In this document: in pieces, positions 1 to 7,897 of the stretch | Numbering within the stretch: the first letter of the stretch is position 1 | Layout of the letters: each line of letters opens with the position of its first letter | From: Aminipila terrae | GTDB lineage: Bacteria > Bacillota > Clostridia > Peptostreptococcales > Anaerovoracaceae | DNA: 64,000 nt | NCBI RefSeq assembly: GCF_010120715.1 | Contig: NZ_CP047591.1 | Span: 2,852,001 to 2,916,000 of the forward strand | Direction of reading: 5' to 3' | The notes under the pieces: model-generated | Seen by the model: only the letters and a program-made list of their open reading frames with translations | Told to the model about the DNA's origin: nothing | Database searches by the model: none | Translations under genes and position numbers: made by a program

Positions 1-1
1 G

Positions 2-970
2 AATGATACCCAGACTGTACATGTTGCATATGATAACACGGAGGTAGTACTTACTATTGGATCAGATAAAGCTTTGGTTAATGGAAAAACAGAAACACTG
101 GATGTTCCTGCACTGATAATTGATAATGACGGTGATTATTATGGAAGTACCATGATACCTGTTCGATTTACAGCCGAGGCTTTGGGTTGTGGGGTTGCGT
201 GGCAGGATTCAACTAGAAGTGTATTAATTTCTTCACCAGCAAAGGTAGATATACCGGTCGTTGATTCAAATACAGGAAATAATAATCAAAATAACAATAC
301 AAACAATAACACAAATTCAAATCCTAACTCAAATATAACGTGGCAGTTTGAGCAGCTAAATGAAGCGGCAAAAGGCAAAATAGTTGCTATCGATATGGGA
401 CATGGAGGTCATGATAGTGGATCGATTGGTCATAAAGGTCAGCCTGATCAGTTGAACGAGAAGGATGTGAATCTTCCGATTGGACTTAGATTGAATGAAT
501 ATTTAAAAAGTGCAGGAGTAAGTACATATATGATTCGTGAATCGGATGTTTATTACACTTTATTAGAAAGAGCACAAAAGGCCAATGATGCTGGTGCAAC
601 TATATTTATCTCAGTACACAATAATTCAAGCGAGACTTCTGCTGCTCATGGAACAGAAGTATTATATAATAGTAAGATAAATGCTGATGGTAAGAGTGAA
701 ATGGATCTTTATGGAATACAAAGCAAAGATATTGCAAAAAATGTAGAAAGTGAAATGGTACAATCCTTAGGGACTTTAGAAAGGGGCATAAAAAACAGCC
801 CTGAAATGGCTGTTCTTAATAAAACTACTATGCCGGCCATAATTGTGGAGGGAGCTTTTCTTTCAAATGAAAGTGAGCTGTCCATGATGAGAAAAGATGA
901 CTATGCAGATAAATATGCTCTTGGTGTAGCAAAAGGTATAGTCAAATCTTTAAATGAAGCGTATAAATAG
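2..970 (+). CDS. N-acetylmuramoyl-L-alanine amidase with stalk domain (5' partial)
   Basis: This gene enters from the left edge: the frame is open from base 2, so the start codon and signal peptide lie outside the window. The first 78 or so residues match the copper-amine-oxidase-N-like stalk domain (MIPVRFTAEALG motif) common on clostridial wall proteins. An Asn/Thr-rich linker of about 25 residues follows, encoded around 270-340. The rest is an Amidase_3 zinc hydrolase that cleaves the lactyl-amide bond between MurNAc and the stem peptide. Zinc and catalytic positions are visible in GHGGHDSG, SVHNNSS and IIVEGAFLSN. It is expected to be secreted and wall-associated. The downstream gene is an unrelated exporter 24 bp away. 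A TTG at 74 could be misread as a start, but the stalk domain clearly extends upstream of it. Confidence 0.9.
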   Translation, partial: NDTQTVHVAYDNTEVVLTIGSDKALVNGKTETLDVPALIIDNDGDYYGSTMIPVRFTAEALGCGVAWQDSTRSVLISSPAKVDIPVVDSNTGNNNQNNNTNNNTNSNPNSNITWQFEQLNEAAKGKIVAIDMGHGGHDSGSIGHKGQPDQLNEKDVNLPIGLRLNEYLKSAGVSTYMIRESDVYYTLLERAQKANDAGATIFISVHNNSSETSAAHGTEVLYNSKINADGKSEMDLYGIQSKDIAKNVESEMVQSLGTLERGIKNSPEMAVLNKTTMPAIIVEGAFLSNESELSMMRKDDYADKYALGVAKGIVKSLNEAYK

Positions 971-994
971 TAGAACTCAGAAAGCGAGCGTAAC

Positions 995-1297
995 GTGAAA
1001 CTTTTAATACTATACTTAGGAATGGCATTGGCAGGTTATTTTGTTGGTGCCAGATTTACTGATAAGGAAAAAAGCTATAACTGGATTAATAAAATTACCA
1101 TGGGGAGTCTTATCATTTTAATCTTTACCATGGGGGCAAGAATTGGTTCAGATAAAAGGGTTATCAGTTCTCTTCAGACTATTGGAATTAAGGCAGCTGT
1201 AATTACTGTTTTTGCATTTGCAGGAAGTATTACAGCCTGTTTTATTGTAAGGAAGATATTCCGTATTGACAGAAAGGGTGTTAAAATAGATGACTAA
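995..1297 (+). CDS. LysO-family lysine exporter, N-terminal half as separate gene
   Basis: A 100-residue hydrophobic protein with about three membrane segments (MALAGYFVGARF, the segment after KITMGSLIILI, and AAVITVFAFAGSITACFIV). It corresponds to the N-terminal part of the LysO/DUF340 family, which in E. coli is one protein of about 300 residues exporting lysine. Here the family is split: this gene overlaps the next by 8 bp (1290-1297), so the two subunits are probably translationally coupled and form one transporter. The start is a GTG. A basic CPARKIFRIDRKG-like tail closes the segment, in fact VRKIFRIDRKGVKIDD. Assignment rests on pattern and on the partner gene, and the substrate is inferred from the family only. 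Confidence 0.7.
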   Translation: MKLLILYLGMALAGYFVGARFTDKEKSYNWINKITMGSLIILIFTMGARIGSDKRVISSLQTIGIKAAVITVFAFAGSITACFIVRKIFRIDRKGVKIDD

Positions 1298-1892
1298 GCT
1301 GATTATAACATTTTTGACACTTGGAGTGGTATCGGGATATTTCTTTATTCCAGATTTCATCATAACACATGTTTCAGGCAATCTTTTAATTGTGGGGCTT
1401 TGTGTTATGCTGTTTTTTGTGGGTATGGATTTGGGAAGAACGGGAACTGTAGTAGAGAATTTTAAAAAAGTTGGCATAAGAATTCTGGTATTCCCCCTTG
1501 CTTCTATTATTGGCTGCCTTACTTTTGCTGCCGTAGGATCTTTATTTTTGCCCATGACTGCAAAAGAAACCATGGCAGTTGCCTCTGGATTTGGGTGGTA
1601 TACTCTGGCACCAGTAATGCTGGCTGACTGCTCTGCAGAATTAAGTGCCATATCTTTTTTACATAATGTTATGAGAGAAATGGTTGGAATTATGATTATT
1701 CCCATTGTTGCAAAATATATAGGCTATATTGAATCATGCAGTGTGCCCGGAGCCGCTGCTGCGGATGTGTGTCTGCCCATTATAGAAAAATCCACAGATA
1801 GTGATACAACAGTGTATGCTTTTGTAATGGGTGTTGTACTTAGTACGACTGTTCCAGTTTTGGTGGGTGCTTTCATATCTATGGGCTTATAA
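1290..1892 (+). CDS. LysO-family lysine exporter, C-terminal half
   Basis: A 200-residue polytopic membrane protein with about six hydrophobic segments that matches the C-terminal, larger part of the LysO (DUF340) exporter family. Recognisable family stretches are VMLFFVGMDLGRTG, SGFGWYTLAPVMLAD and FLHNVMREMVGI. It starts inside the end of the preceding 100-residue gene (8 bp overlap), so the pair is likely the split form of one lysine exporter. The predicted role is efflux of lysine or a related cationic amino acid across the cytoplasmic membrane. The ddh gene for meso-diaminopimelate synthesis lies 21 kb away and is not obviously co-regulated. Confidence 0.8.
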   Translation: MTKLIITFLTLGVVSGYFFIPDFIITHVSGNLLIVGLCVMLFFVGMDLGRTGTVVENFKKVGIRILVFPLASIIGCLTFAAVGSLFLPMTAKETMAVASGFGWYTLAPVMLADCSAELSAISFLHNVMREMVGIMIIPIVAKYIGYIESCSVPGAAAADVCLPIIEKSTDSDTTVYAFVMGVVLSTTVPVLVGAFISMGL

Positions 1893-1937
1893 TTTCTATG
1901 AATTAAAAATGAGTATCAGAGAGGTTAAAGGAAAAAA

Positions 1938-2783
1938 ATGAAAAATAAATTAAATAAATTTACTGGCAGCAACGATTATGTAGTGTCAAAAGAACTGATG
2001 AATGCGGTAAACGTTGCCATTGCGTTAAAAAAACCTTTACTAATTAAAGGAGAACCGGGAACCGGCAAAACCATGCTGGCAGAGTCTATAGCCAAGGCTA
2101 TGAACATGAAGCTGTTGGTTTGGAGTATTAAATCCACTACCAAGGCGCAGGAAGGACTTTATGTGTATGATACAGTCCAGAGACTCTATGACAGTCAATT
2201 TGGTGAGGGGGATGTCTCTGATATAAAACAGTATATTAAGCTTGGAAAAATGGGTGAGGCTTTTGATTCAGAAGAGCAGGTGGTTTTGTTAATTGATGAA
2301 ATTGATAAAGCAGATTTAGAGTTTCCAAATGACCTTCTATGGGAGTTGGATAAAATGGAGTTTTATATTAATGAAACAAAAGAAACCATTAAAACTAAGA
2401 ACAGACCAATCGTTATTATTACTTCAAATGCGGAAAAGGAACTGCCGGATGCTTTTTTAAGAAGGTGTATATTTCATTATATAGAATTTCCTACGAAGGA
2501 TAAAATGGAAGAAATAATAAAGGTTCACTTTGGTGATATAGATAAAAATCTGGCAGAGGCAGCCATGAATGCGTTCTATCAGATCAGGGAAATGAAGGAT
2601 ATTCAGAAAAAACCCAGCACCTCTGAGCTTCTTGACTGGTTACAGGCTCTTATGATAAGTGGTATTTCAATAGATAAAATCACAAAGGAAATACCTTATG
2701 TTGGTGTACTATTAAAAAAGAATCAGGACATTGATATAATGTATGAGATTAAGGAAAGAGGATACTCACTAAAAAGGTGGTAA
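1938..2783 (+). CDS. MoxR-family AAA+ ATPase
   Basis: A 281-residue AAA+ ATPase of the MoxR branch. The Walker A motif GEPGTGKT is near residue 38 and Walker B VVLLIDEIDKAD near 119. The sensor region ITSNAEKELPDAFLRRC carries an arginine-finger-like RR. MoxR ATPases act as chaperones that mature or remodel partner proteins, often through a VWA-domain partner. Here a VWA protein follows 4 bp downstream, so the two form one operon and probably one complex. The start ATG is preceded by AAAGGAAA. The client is unknown. Confidence 0.88.
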   Translation: MKNKLNKFTGSNDYVVSKELMNAVNVAIALKKPLLIKGEPGTGKTMLAESIAKAMNMKLLVWSIKSTTKAQEGLYVYDTVQRLYDSQFGEGDVSDIKQYIKLGKMGEAFDSEEQVVLLIDEIDKADLEFPNDLLWELDKMEFYINETKETIKTKNRPIVIITSNAEKELPDAFLRRCIFHYIEFPTKDKMEEIIKVHFGDIDKNLAEAAMNAFYQIREMKDIQKKPSTSELLDWLQALMISGISIDKITKEIPYVGVLLKKNQDIDIMYEIKERGYSLKRW

Positions 2784-2787
2784 TAAG

Positions 2788-3981
2788 ATGTTTTTGGAAT
2801 TTTTCTATTTATTAAGAGCAAGAGGGCTTGCAGTATCCCTGAATGAATGGATGTCTCTTGTAGAGGCATTGGATTTAGGATTAGCAGAATGCAGCCTGAT
2901 GAGTTTTTACCATCTGTGCAGAAGTGTTTTGATAAAAAGTGAAGCAGATTATGACAAATTTGATGCAGTTTTCGCAGAGTATTTTAAGGGCATTGAAAGC
3001 CCAGAGGAATTGCCAGAAGAATTCTGGAGGTGGCTTCATGAAGATACAAGAGAACGGGACCTGAATGACAGGCCTGTGCCAGAGGAAGCTTTAATGGAGC
3101 TTGAAGAACTGTTAAAAAGATTCCAGGAAAGAATTCAAGAGCAAAAAGAACAGCACAATGGTGGAAACTATTGGATTGGCACTGGCGGAACCTCCCGAAT
3201 GGGGCATGGAGGGTATAATAACCAGGGAATCCGCACTGGAGGCACAGGCCGGCACAAGTCCGCAGTGCAAGTGGCTGGAGAACGGAATTTTAAAGATTTC
3301 AGGCAGGATAACATTTTAGACATCAGACAGTTTCAGATGGCATTCAGAAAGCTGAGGCAGTTTTCTGCCCGGGTAGAAGGTGCTAAAACGGAACTAGATG
3401 TAGACGGAACTATTGACGAGACCTGTCATAATGCGGGAAGGTTGAAGCTGGTATTTGATAAACCAAGAAAGAACACAATAAAACTGTTACTGCTCTTTGA
3501 TTCGGATGGTTCTATGATGCCTTACGGAAGATTGTGCAACAGGCTGTTTCAGGCGGTAAGTAAATCCAGTCATTTTAAGGATTTAAAAGTGTATTATTTT
3601 CATAACTGTATATATGATCAGCTCTATACTACGCCATACTGCCGAAAAGGAGAATGGGTAAATACTGACTGGGTTCTTGCTAATCTGGACAGTGAGTATA
3701 AAGTAATTCTTGTAGGTGATGGGACAATGGCGCCCTCTGAATTGTTACGGCCTGGTGGAAATTCAGTTTTTAGCCTGTATAATGAGGAACCTGGTATAGA
3801 GTGGTTAAAGAAATTTAAAAGGCGCTATAAGAAACAGATTTGGTTGAATCCAATACAAAAGGAAGATTGGGAATTTGTATATGGGAGTTATACCCTTGGA
3901 ATCATAAAAGAGGTTTTTCCTATGTTTGAACTTACTATAGATGGTCTTGAAGAAGGAATCAGAAGACTTTTAGTAAGGTAG
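2788..3981 (+). CDS. VWA domain (CoxE-like) protein, MoxR partner
   Basis: A 397-residue cytoplasmic protein. The N-terminal half is helical and acidic, a glycine-rich linker follows at about residues 125-150 (GGNYWIGTGGTSRMGHGG), and the C-terminal half is a von Willebrand A fold with the metal-site sequence LFDSDGSMM near residue 238. The metal motif is DSDGS, a slight variant of the usual DxSGS. It follows the MoxR ATPase by 4 bp, the standard MoxR-VWA pairing known from CoxD/CoxE and RavA/ViaA. The function is not known. A role in assembling a metalloenzyme or stress complex is inference. A hairpin terminator follows at 4010-4050. Confidence 0.85.
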   Translation: MFLEFFYLLRARGLAVSLNEWMSLVEALDLGLAECSLMSFYHLCRSVLIKSEADYDKFDAVFAEYFKGIESPEELPEEFWRWLHEDTRERDLNDRPVPEEALMELEELLKRFQERIQEQKEQHNGGNYWIGTGGTSRMGHGGYNNQGIRTGGTGRHKSAVQVAGERNFKDFRQDNILDIRQFQMAFRKLRQFSARVEGAKTELDVDGTIDETCHNAGRLKLVFDKPRKNTIKLLLLFDSDGSMMPYGRLCNRLFQAVSKSSHFKDLKVYYFHNCIYDQLYTTPYCRKGEWVNTDWVLANLDSEYKVILVGDGTMAPSELLRPGGNSVFSLYNEEPGIEWLKKFKRRYKKQIWLNPIQKEDWEFVYGSYTLGIIKEVFPMFELTIDGLEEGIRRLLVR

Positions 3982-4009
3982 AAGAAATTTTTCACATTTT
4001 AAAATTGGA

Positions 4010-4050
4010 GCAATATAATGCTGCTTTGGTGCATCGCTATATTGCTTTTT
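4010..4050 (+). terminator. Rho-independent terminator after the MoxR/VWA operon
   Basis: An imperfect inverted repeat (GCAATATA...ATGC against GCAT...TATATTGC, arms within 4010-4045) is followed by TTTTT. It ends the MoxR/VWA operon before the lexA promoter. Confidence 0.75.
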
Positions 4051-4076
4051 ATTTTATTGACTATTTACAAGATATA

Positions 4077-4127
4077 GAACATAATTTCAGAACACATGTT
4101 TACAGAACACAATATCTGTGCTATACT
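4077..4127 (+). promoter_or_regulatory. lexA promoter with SOS box
   Basis: The site GAACACATGTTT at 4090-4101 fits the Gram-positive LexA/DinR consensus GAAC-RNRY-GTTY at every position. It overlaps the -35 box TTTACA (4099-4104), which is 17 bp from the -10 box TATACT (4122-4127). A weaker related site, GAACATAATTTC, lies at 4077-4088, and a further GAAC half-site at 4105-4108. This layout predicts LexA autorepression. Confidence 0.88.
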
Positions 4128-4188
4128 ACATAAAGAATTGGTCTGAAGTTTATTGAAACTTAAATTTATAAATAATGGAGGCGGAAAT

Positions 4189-4857
4189 ATGGAACAGCTA
4201 AAAGAGAGAGAACAGCGAATACTTGAGTATATGAAAAAAGAAATCAGTCAAAAAGGATATCCACCTACAGTAAGAGAAATCTGCTCCGCCTTGAATATTA
4301 AATCAACGTCTACAGTTCACAAGGATATTGAAAACCTGGAGCTGAAAGGCTTCCTAAAAAAAGACCCATCTAAGCCCCGTGCATTGATGATAGTAGATTC
4401 GGAGTCAAGTGAAAAAATCAAATCGGATAATCATGAAATAAAAGATACAGTTTACCATGATACAGAAAGAATTGATGTTATTGATATACCGGTAGTGGGA
4501 AGGATAGCAGCAGGTACCCCCATACTGGCAGAACAAAATATCGAAGAGTCCTTTCCAATCCCCTCCAGATTTGCAGGCAAAGGCACCAATTTCATGCTGA
4601 CAGTAAAGGGTGAAAGTATGATAGAAGCAGGTATTTTTGACGGAGATTATATATTGGTTGAGCAGCAAAATACTGCGAAAAATGGAGAAATCGTAGTAGC
4701 CATGATAGATGGATTTGAGAGTGAAGCCACTGTTAAAACTTTTTATAAAGAAACAGATCATATCAGGCTGCAGCCAGAGAACTCCAGTATGAGTCCTATT
4801 ATTGTCAAGGAAGTGAAGATATTGGGCAAAGTAAAAGGTGTATTTCGATATTTTTAA
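4189..4857 (+). CDS. lexA: LexA repressor
   Basis: SOS transcriptional repressor of about 222 residues. The N-terminal winged helix (residues 1-65, with the recognition stretch PPTVREICSALNIKSTSTVHKD) binds operators. The C-terminal S24 autoprotease follows. The self-cleavage site Ala-Gly is in RIAAGTPILAEQ, the catalytic serine in KGESMIEAG and the catalytic lysine in TAKNGEIVVAMID. The ATG at 4189 was chosen because GGAGGCGG stands 6 bp before it. An in-frame upstream TTG at 4153 has no such site. An SOS box covers its own promoter, so it should be autoregulated and derepressed on RecA-stimulated self-cleavage. Confidence 0.97.
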   Translation: MEQLKEREQRILEYMKKEISQKGYPPTVREICSALNIKSTSTVHKDIENLELKGFLKKDPSKPRALMIVDSESSEKIKSDNHEIKDTVYHDTERIDVIDIPVVGRIAAGTPILAEQNIEESFPIPSRFAGKGTNFMLTVKGESMIEAGIFDGDYILVEQQNTAKNGEIVVAMIDGFESEATVKTFYKETDHIRLQPENSSMSPIIVKEVKILGKVKGVFRYF

Positions 4858-4874
4858 TATATTCAATTATTTTC

Positions 4875-4903
4875 TTGACATAGTTAAGGATAAATGGTAT
4901 AGT
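4875..4903 (+). promoter_or_regulatory. Sigma-A promoter of infC-rpmI-rplT
   Basis: A consensus -35 TTGACA (4875-4880) is separated by 17 bp from -10 TATAGT (4898-4903). It drives the leader described next. Confidence 0.85.
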
Positions 4904-4909
4904 GTTTTA

Positions 4910-5046
4910 GTAATAAAGAAGAAGTTATCCGCTTCTCACCTTATTGGTCTGGCTGATAGGGTTAATAAAACAACTGTAACACTTATGTGTTTTGTGGAGC
5001 GGGTACTGTAGTATCCGCTTATTTTATTTGCAGGAGGTGCAAGAAC
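4910..5046 (+). promoter_or_regulatory. infC leader with attenuator (L20-type leader candidate)
   Basis: The transcript leader carries an intrinsic terminator just before the infC ribosome binding site: AGCGGGTAC (4998-5006), loop, GTATCCGCT (5011-5019), then a T-rich tract to 5029. The 8-mer TATCCGCT occurs twice, at 4926-4933 and at 5012-5019, so the upstream copy can pair with the same AGCGGGTA and form an antiterminator. This alternative-pairing layout matches the L20-controlled infC leader known in Bacillus. Assignment to that family is by context and structure, not by covariance search. Confidence 0.7.
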
Positions 5047-5562
5047 ATTAGCAAGGAAAATCTGATCAACGAAGAAATTCGTGACAAGGAATTAAGAGTT
5101 ATCGACAATGATGGAACGCAGCTTGGAATTATAAGTCTTGAAGAAGCCTTAGCGTTAGCTAATGAAAAAAAGCTTGACTTAGTAAATATTTCACCAAATG
5201 CTAACCCGCCAGTTTGTAAGATTCTTGATTACGGTAAGTACCGTTATGAACTTCAAAAAAGAGAAAAGGAAGCAAAGAAGAAGCAGAAGATTACTTCAGT
5301 AAAAGAAATTCGTTTAAGTACATTTATTGAGGTGCATGACATTCAGGTTAAAGCTAATACTGCGATAAAGTTCCTTAAGGACGGAGACAGGGTTAAAGTC
5401 AGTTTGAGGTTTAAAGGAAGAGAAAAGGATTATGCAAGCAAGGGTTTAGATGTTATGAACCGGTTTGCGGATTCAGTGGCTTCTGTAGGTACAATTGAGA
5501 AAAAGCCTGAGTTTGAAGGCAGAAGTTTGATTATGATTGTTGCACCTAAAACAGATAAATAG
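5047..5562 (+). CDS. infC: Translation initiation factor IF-3 (AUU start)
   Basis: IF-3 of about 171 residues, which binds the 30S subunit, discriminates initiator tRNA and prevents subunit joining. The N-domain (NEEIRDKELRVIDNDGTQLG) and the C-domain (KEIRLSTFIEVHDIQVK, KVSLRFKGREKDY) are both complete. The start is placed at ATT 5047, 8 bp after AGGAGGT (5032-5038). The next upstream possibility, GTG 4987, would add residues never seen in the family and would begin before the attenuator. The AUU codon is the hallmark of infC and underlies its autogenous control, since IF-3 rejects non-standard starts. It is followed by rpmI and rplT, the universal order. Confidence 0.96.
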   Translation: MSKENLINEEIRDKELRVIDNDGTQLGIISLEEALALANEKKLDLVNISPNANPPVCKILDYGKYRYELQKREKEAKKKQKITSVKEIRLSTFIEVHDIQVKANTAIKFLKDGDRVKVSLRFKGREKDYASKGLDVMNRFADSVASVGTIEKKPEFEGRSLIMIVAPKTDK

Positions 5563-5606
5563 ATAGTAGATAACAGAAATAAATTTTACGTAGGAGGAAC
5601 ATTACC

Positions 5607-5807
5607 ATGGCTAAAAATAAGATGAAATCTCATAGAGGCGCAAGCAAGAGATTTAAATTAACAGGTACAGGAAAAGTAAAGAGAAATAAGGCATACAAGA
5701 GCCATATTCTTACTAAGAAATGTGCAAAGAGAAAAAGAGGATTAAGAAAGGCAACTCTTCTTGGTAGCGCAGATCACAAGAGAATTAAAGCTGTATTAGA
5801 TAAATAG
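5607..5807 (+). CDS. rpmI: 50S ribosomal protein L35
   Basis: A 66-residue, very basic ribosomal protein starting MAKNKMKSHRGASKRFKLTG, the L35 signature. A strong GGAGGA ribosome binding site precedes it. It lies between infC and rplT in the conserved operon, and its length is typical. Confidence 0.98.
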   Translation: MAKNKMKSHRGASKRFKLTGTGKVKRNKAYKSHILTKKCAKRKRGLRKATLLGSADHKRIKAVLDK

Positions 5808-5825
5808 TATTAGGAGGTTTGAATA

Positions 5826-6182
5826 ATGGCAAGAGTAAAAAAGGGCGTTAATGCTCATAAAAGACATAAGAAAATATTAAAGTTAGCAAGAGGTTTCTAC
5901 GGACAGAAGAGCAAGGTATTTAGAGCTGCAAATCCTGCAGTTATGCGTTCACTTCGTTCTGCATATATTGGAAGAAAGAACAAAAAGAGAGAATACAGAA
6001 GACTTTGGATCGCAAGAATCAATGCTGGTGCAAGAATGAATGATATTTCATACAGCAGATTAATGGACGGTCTGAAGAAGTCAGGTGTTGAAATCAACAG
6101 AAAAATGCTTTCTGAAATGGCTATCTATGACGCAGCTGCATTTACACAGTTATGTGACACTGCAAAGAAGGCAGTAAAATAA
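5826..6182 (+). CDS. rplT: 50S ribosomal protein L20
   Basis: A 118-residue L20, an early-assembly 23S-binding protein. MARVKKGVNAHKRHKKILK and RIWIAR/INAGARMNDISYS-type stretches are diagnostic (here LWIARINAGARMND). In Bacillus, L20 represses its own operon by stabilising the infC leader terminator, and the structure upstream of infC suggests the same here. AGGAGG precedes the start. It is the last gene of the operon. Confidence 0.98.
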   Translation: MARVKKGVNAHKRHKKILKLARGFYGQKSKVFRAANPAVMRSLRSAYIGRKNKKREYRRLWIARINAGARMNDISYSRLMDGLKKSGVEINRKMLSEMAIYDAAAFTQLCDTAKKAVK

Positions 6183-6281
6183 TTAAAATTAAATTTATTA
6201 TTCGACATTTGAATATGACAATTTTTCCCCTTTGTGAGGTCTATAATCATTTATGATATAGCTTGCAAGGGGGTTTTTTAT

Positions 6282-7106
6282 GTGGAGATATACGGAGAAT
6301 ACTTATTTGCCGAGAACTTTCTTATGGGAATTCTTATTTTATACTTATCAAGTAAAATAGCTAACTTACCAACTAGTAAGAAGAGGTTAATTGCAGGAGG
6401 CATGCTATGTGGTGTCTTTTCCTTTATAATATTTGTCCAAAACATAGGTATCCTGTTAGGAATCTTAGTTAAAGTTTTGTTTTCGCTGCTTTTGGCTTAT
6501 GTAGCATTTGACAGGAAGATATTTAAAGGAACAATACTTATATATATCGTATCGGCTTTCATGGGTGGAATGACCATTATAATATTGTACATAATCAGAA
6601 TAAGAGGAATGACTAATAATGCAGTTCTTTATGTAGGGGATATAACCTATATGAATGTTGTTTTTGGTGCAGTAGTATCGTACATCATTATCATGGCATT
6701 TTCTAAAATTATTACGGCAAAACAACTTAAAGAACGAATATTTACTGATATTACAATAGAAATAGAGGGACATACCGTAACCCATAGAGCACTTATTGAT
6801 TCCGGAAATTTTCTGAAAGAGCCGTTATCAGGGAAAGCAGTTGCTATTATCAGCAAGTCTGCGGCAGCAAAGCTTAAAAGTATGGAAAACATTGATTTCA
6901 GTAAAAGATATTGCTTAGTACCGTATAACAGCATTGGCATGAAAAACGGAATTTTGGAGGGATACAGAGTGGATAATGCATATGTAAACAACAAAGCTCT
7001 GGGGAGTATTATAGTAGCTGTATATAATATGGAATTTTGTAAGCTGGGAGAAGAAGAATATCAGATGCTGTTAAGTAAAGACTTTTTATTGGGAGGAGTA
7101 GCATAA
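6282..7106 (+). CDS. spoIIGA: Sigma-E processing peptidase SpoIIGA
   Basis: A 274-residue membrane aspartic protease that removes the pro-sequence of SigE in the mother cell after SpoIIR signalling. The N-terminal half has about five membrane segments. The C-terminal half carries the protease motif ALIDSGNFLKEP, whose DSGN is the catalytic aspartate site. The start is placed at GTG 6282 (VEIYGEYLFAENFLMG), which aligns with the family N-terminus and has AAGGGGG 8 bp upstream. An earlier in-frame start at 6234 lacks one. Its stop overlaps the sigE start by 1 bp (TAATG), so the pair is coupled, as in other sporeformers. Confidence 0.93.
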   Translation: MEIYGEYLFAENFLMGILILYLSSKIANLPTSKKRLIAGGMLCGVFSFIIFVQNIGILLGILVKVLFSLLLAYVAFDRKIFKGTILIYIVSAFMGGMTIIILYIIRIRGMTNNAVLYVGDITYMNVVFGAVVSYIIIMAFSKIITAKQLKERIFTDITIEIEGHTVTHRALIDSGNFLKEPLSGKAVAIISKSAAAKLKSMENIDFSKRYCLVPYNSIGMKNGILEGYRVDNAYVNNKALGSIIVAVYNMEFCKLGEEEYQMLLSKDFLLGGVA

Positions 7107-7831
7107 TGAACTGGAATATAAAACAATGGGTGTTAGAACAAATTTCGACACTGATTAAAAGACTGAGTATCACTAAGTCGGACGAAATTTTCTATATTGG
7201 AGGGACTGAGGTATTACCGCCACCACTCAACAGTGATGAAGAGAAGAACCTGTTGGAAGAGTTTTCTAAGGGCAGTGAGGATGCAAGAGCCATACTGATT
7301 GAAAGAAATTTAAGATTAGTGGTTTATATAGCAAAGAAATTTGAAGGGTCCAAGATAAATATTGAAGATCTCATATCAATTGGCACAATTGGTCTGATAA
7401 AAGCTGTTAATACATTTAACGCTGATAAAAATATAAAGCTGGCTACATATGCTTCAAGATGCATCGAAAATGAAATACTGATGTATATCAGAAGGAATAA
7501 TAAAATAAAAAGTGAAGTATCCTTTGATGAACCTTTAAATGTGGACTGGGATGGAAACGAATTACTTTTATCCGATATTTTAGGAACAGAGAATGATGTA
7601 GTATATGGACATATAGAAGAGGAAGTTAACCGTAAGCTTTTAATATATGCACTGAAAAAGTTAAATAACAGGGAGAAACAGATTATGGAAATGAGGTTTG
7701 GGCTGATTAGCGGCAGGGAAATGACCCAGAAAGAAGTAGCTGATAAAATGGGAATTTCCCAATCCTATATATCCAGGCTTGAAAAAAAGATAATTAACAG
7801 GCTGAGAAGGGAAATAAAGAAATTAGGTTAA
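7106..7831 (+). CDS. sigE: RNA polymerase sporulation sigma factor SigE (pro-form)
   Basis: A 241-residue mother-cell sigma factor. Residues 1-30 or so (MNWNIKQWVLEQISTLIKRL) form the pro-sequence cleaved by the upstream SpoIIGA. Region 2 (NLRLVVYIAKKFEGS, EDLISIGTIGLIKAVNTF, LATYASRCIENEILM) and region 4 (LNNREKQIMEMRFGL, MTQKEVADKMGISQSYISR) are complete. It directs early mother-cell transcription, including the sigK locus. Unlike in Bacillus, sigG is not the next gene: it lies 16 kb away. A bidirectional terminator follows. Confidence 0.97.
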   Translation: MNWNIKQWVLEQISTLIKRLSITKSDEIFYIGGTEVLPPPLNSDEEKNLLEEFSKGSEDARAILIERNLRLVVYIAKKFEGSKINIEDLISIGTIGLIKAVNTFNADKNIKLATYASRCIENEILMYIRRNNKIKSEVSFDEPLNVDWDGNELLLSDILGTENDVVYGHIEEEVNRKLLIYALKKLNNREKQIMEMRFGLISGREMTQKEVADKMGISQSYISRLEKKIINRLRREIKKLG

Positions 7832-7846
7832 ATATGAATTTCGCAT

Positions 7847-7897
7847 AAAGTCATAAAGGTGATTAATCATACATAAAGTGCCTTTATGACTTTCCTT
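7847..7897. terminator. Bidirectional terminator between sigE and the ANTAR gene
   Basis: A perfect 13-bp inverted repeat (AAAGTCATAAAGG at 7847-7859, CCTTTATGACTTT at 7881-7893) stands between two convergent genes and is followed by a T-rich tract on the plus strand. Confidence 0.8.
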
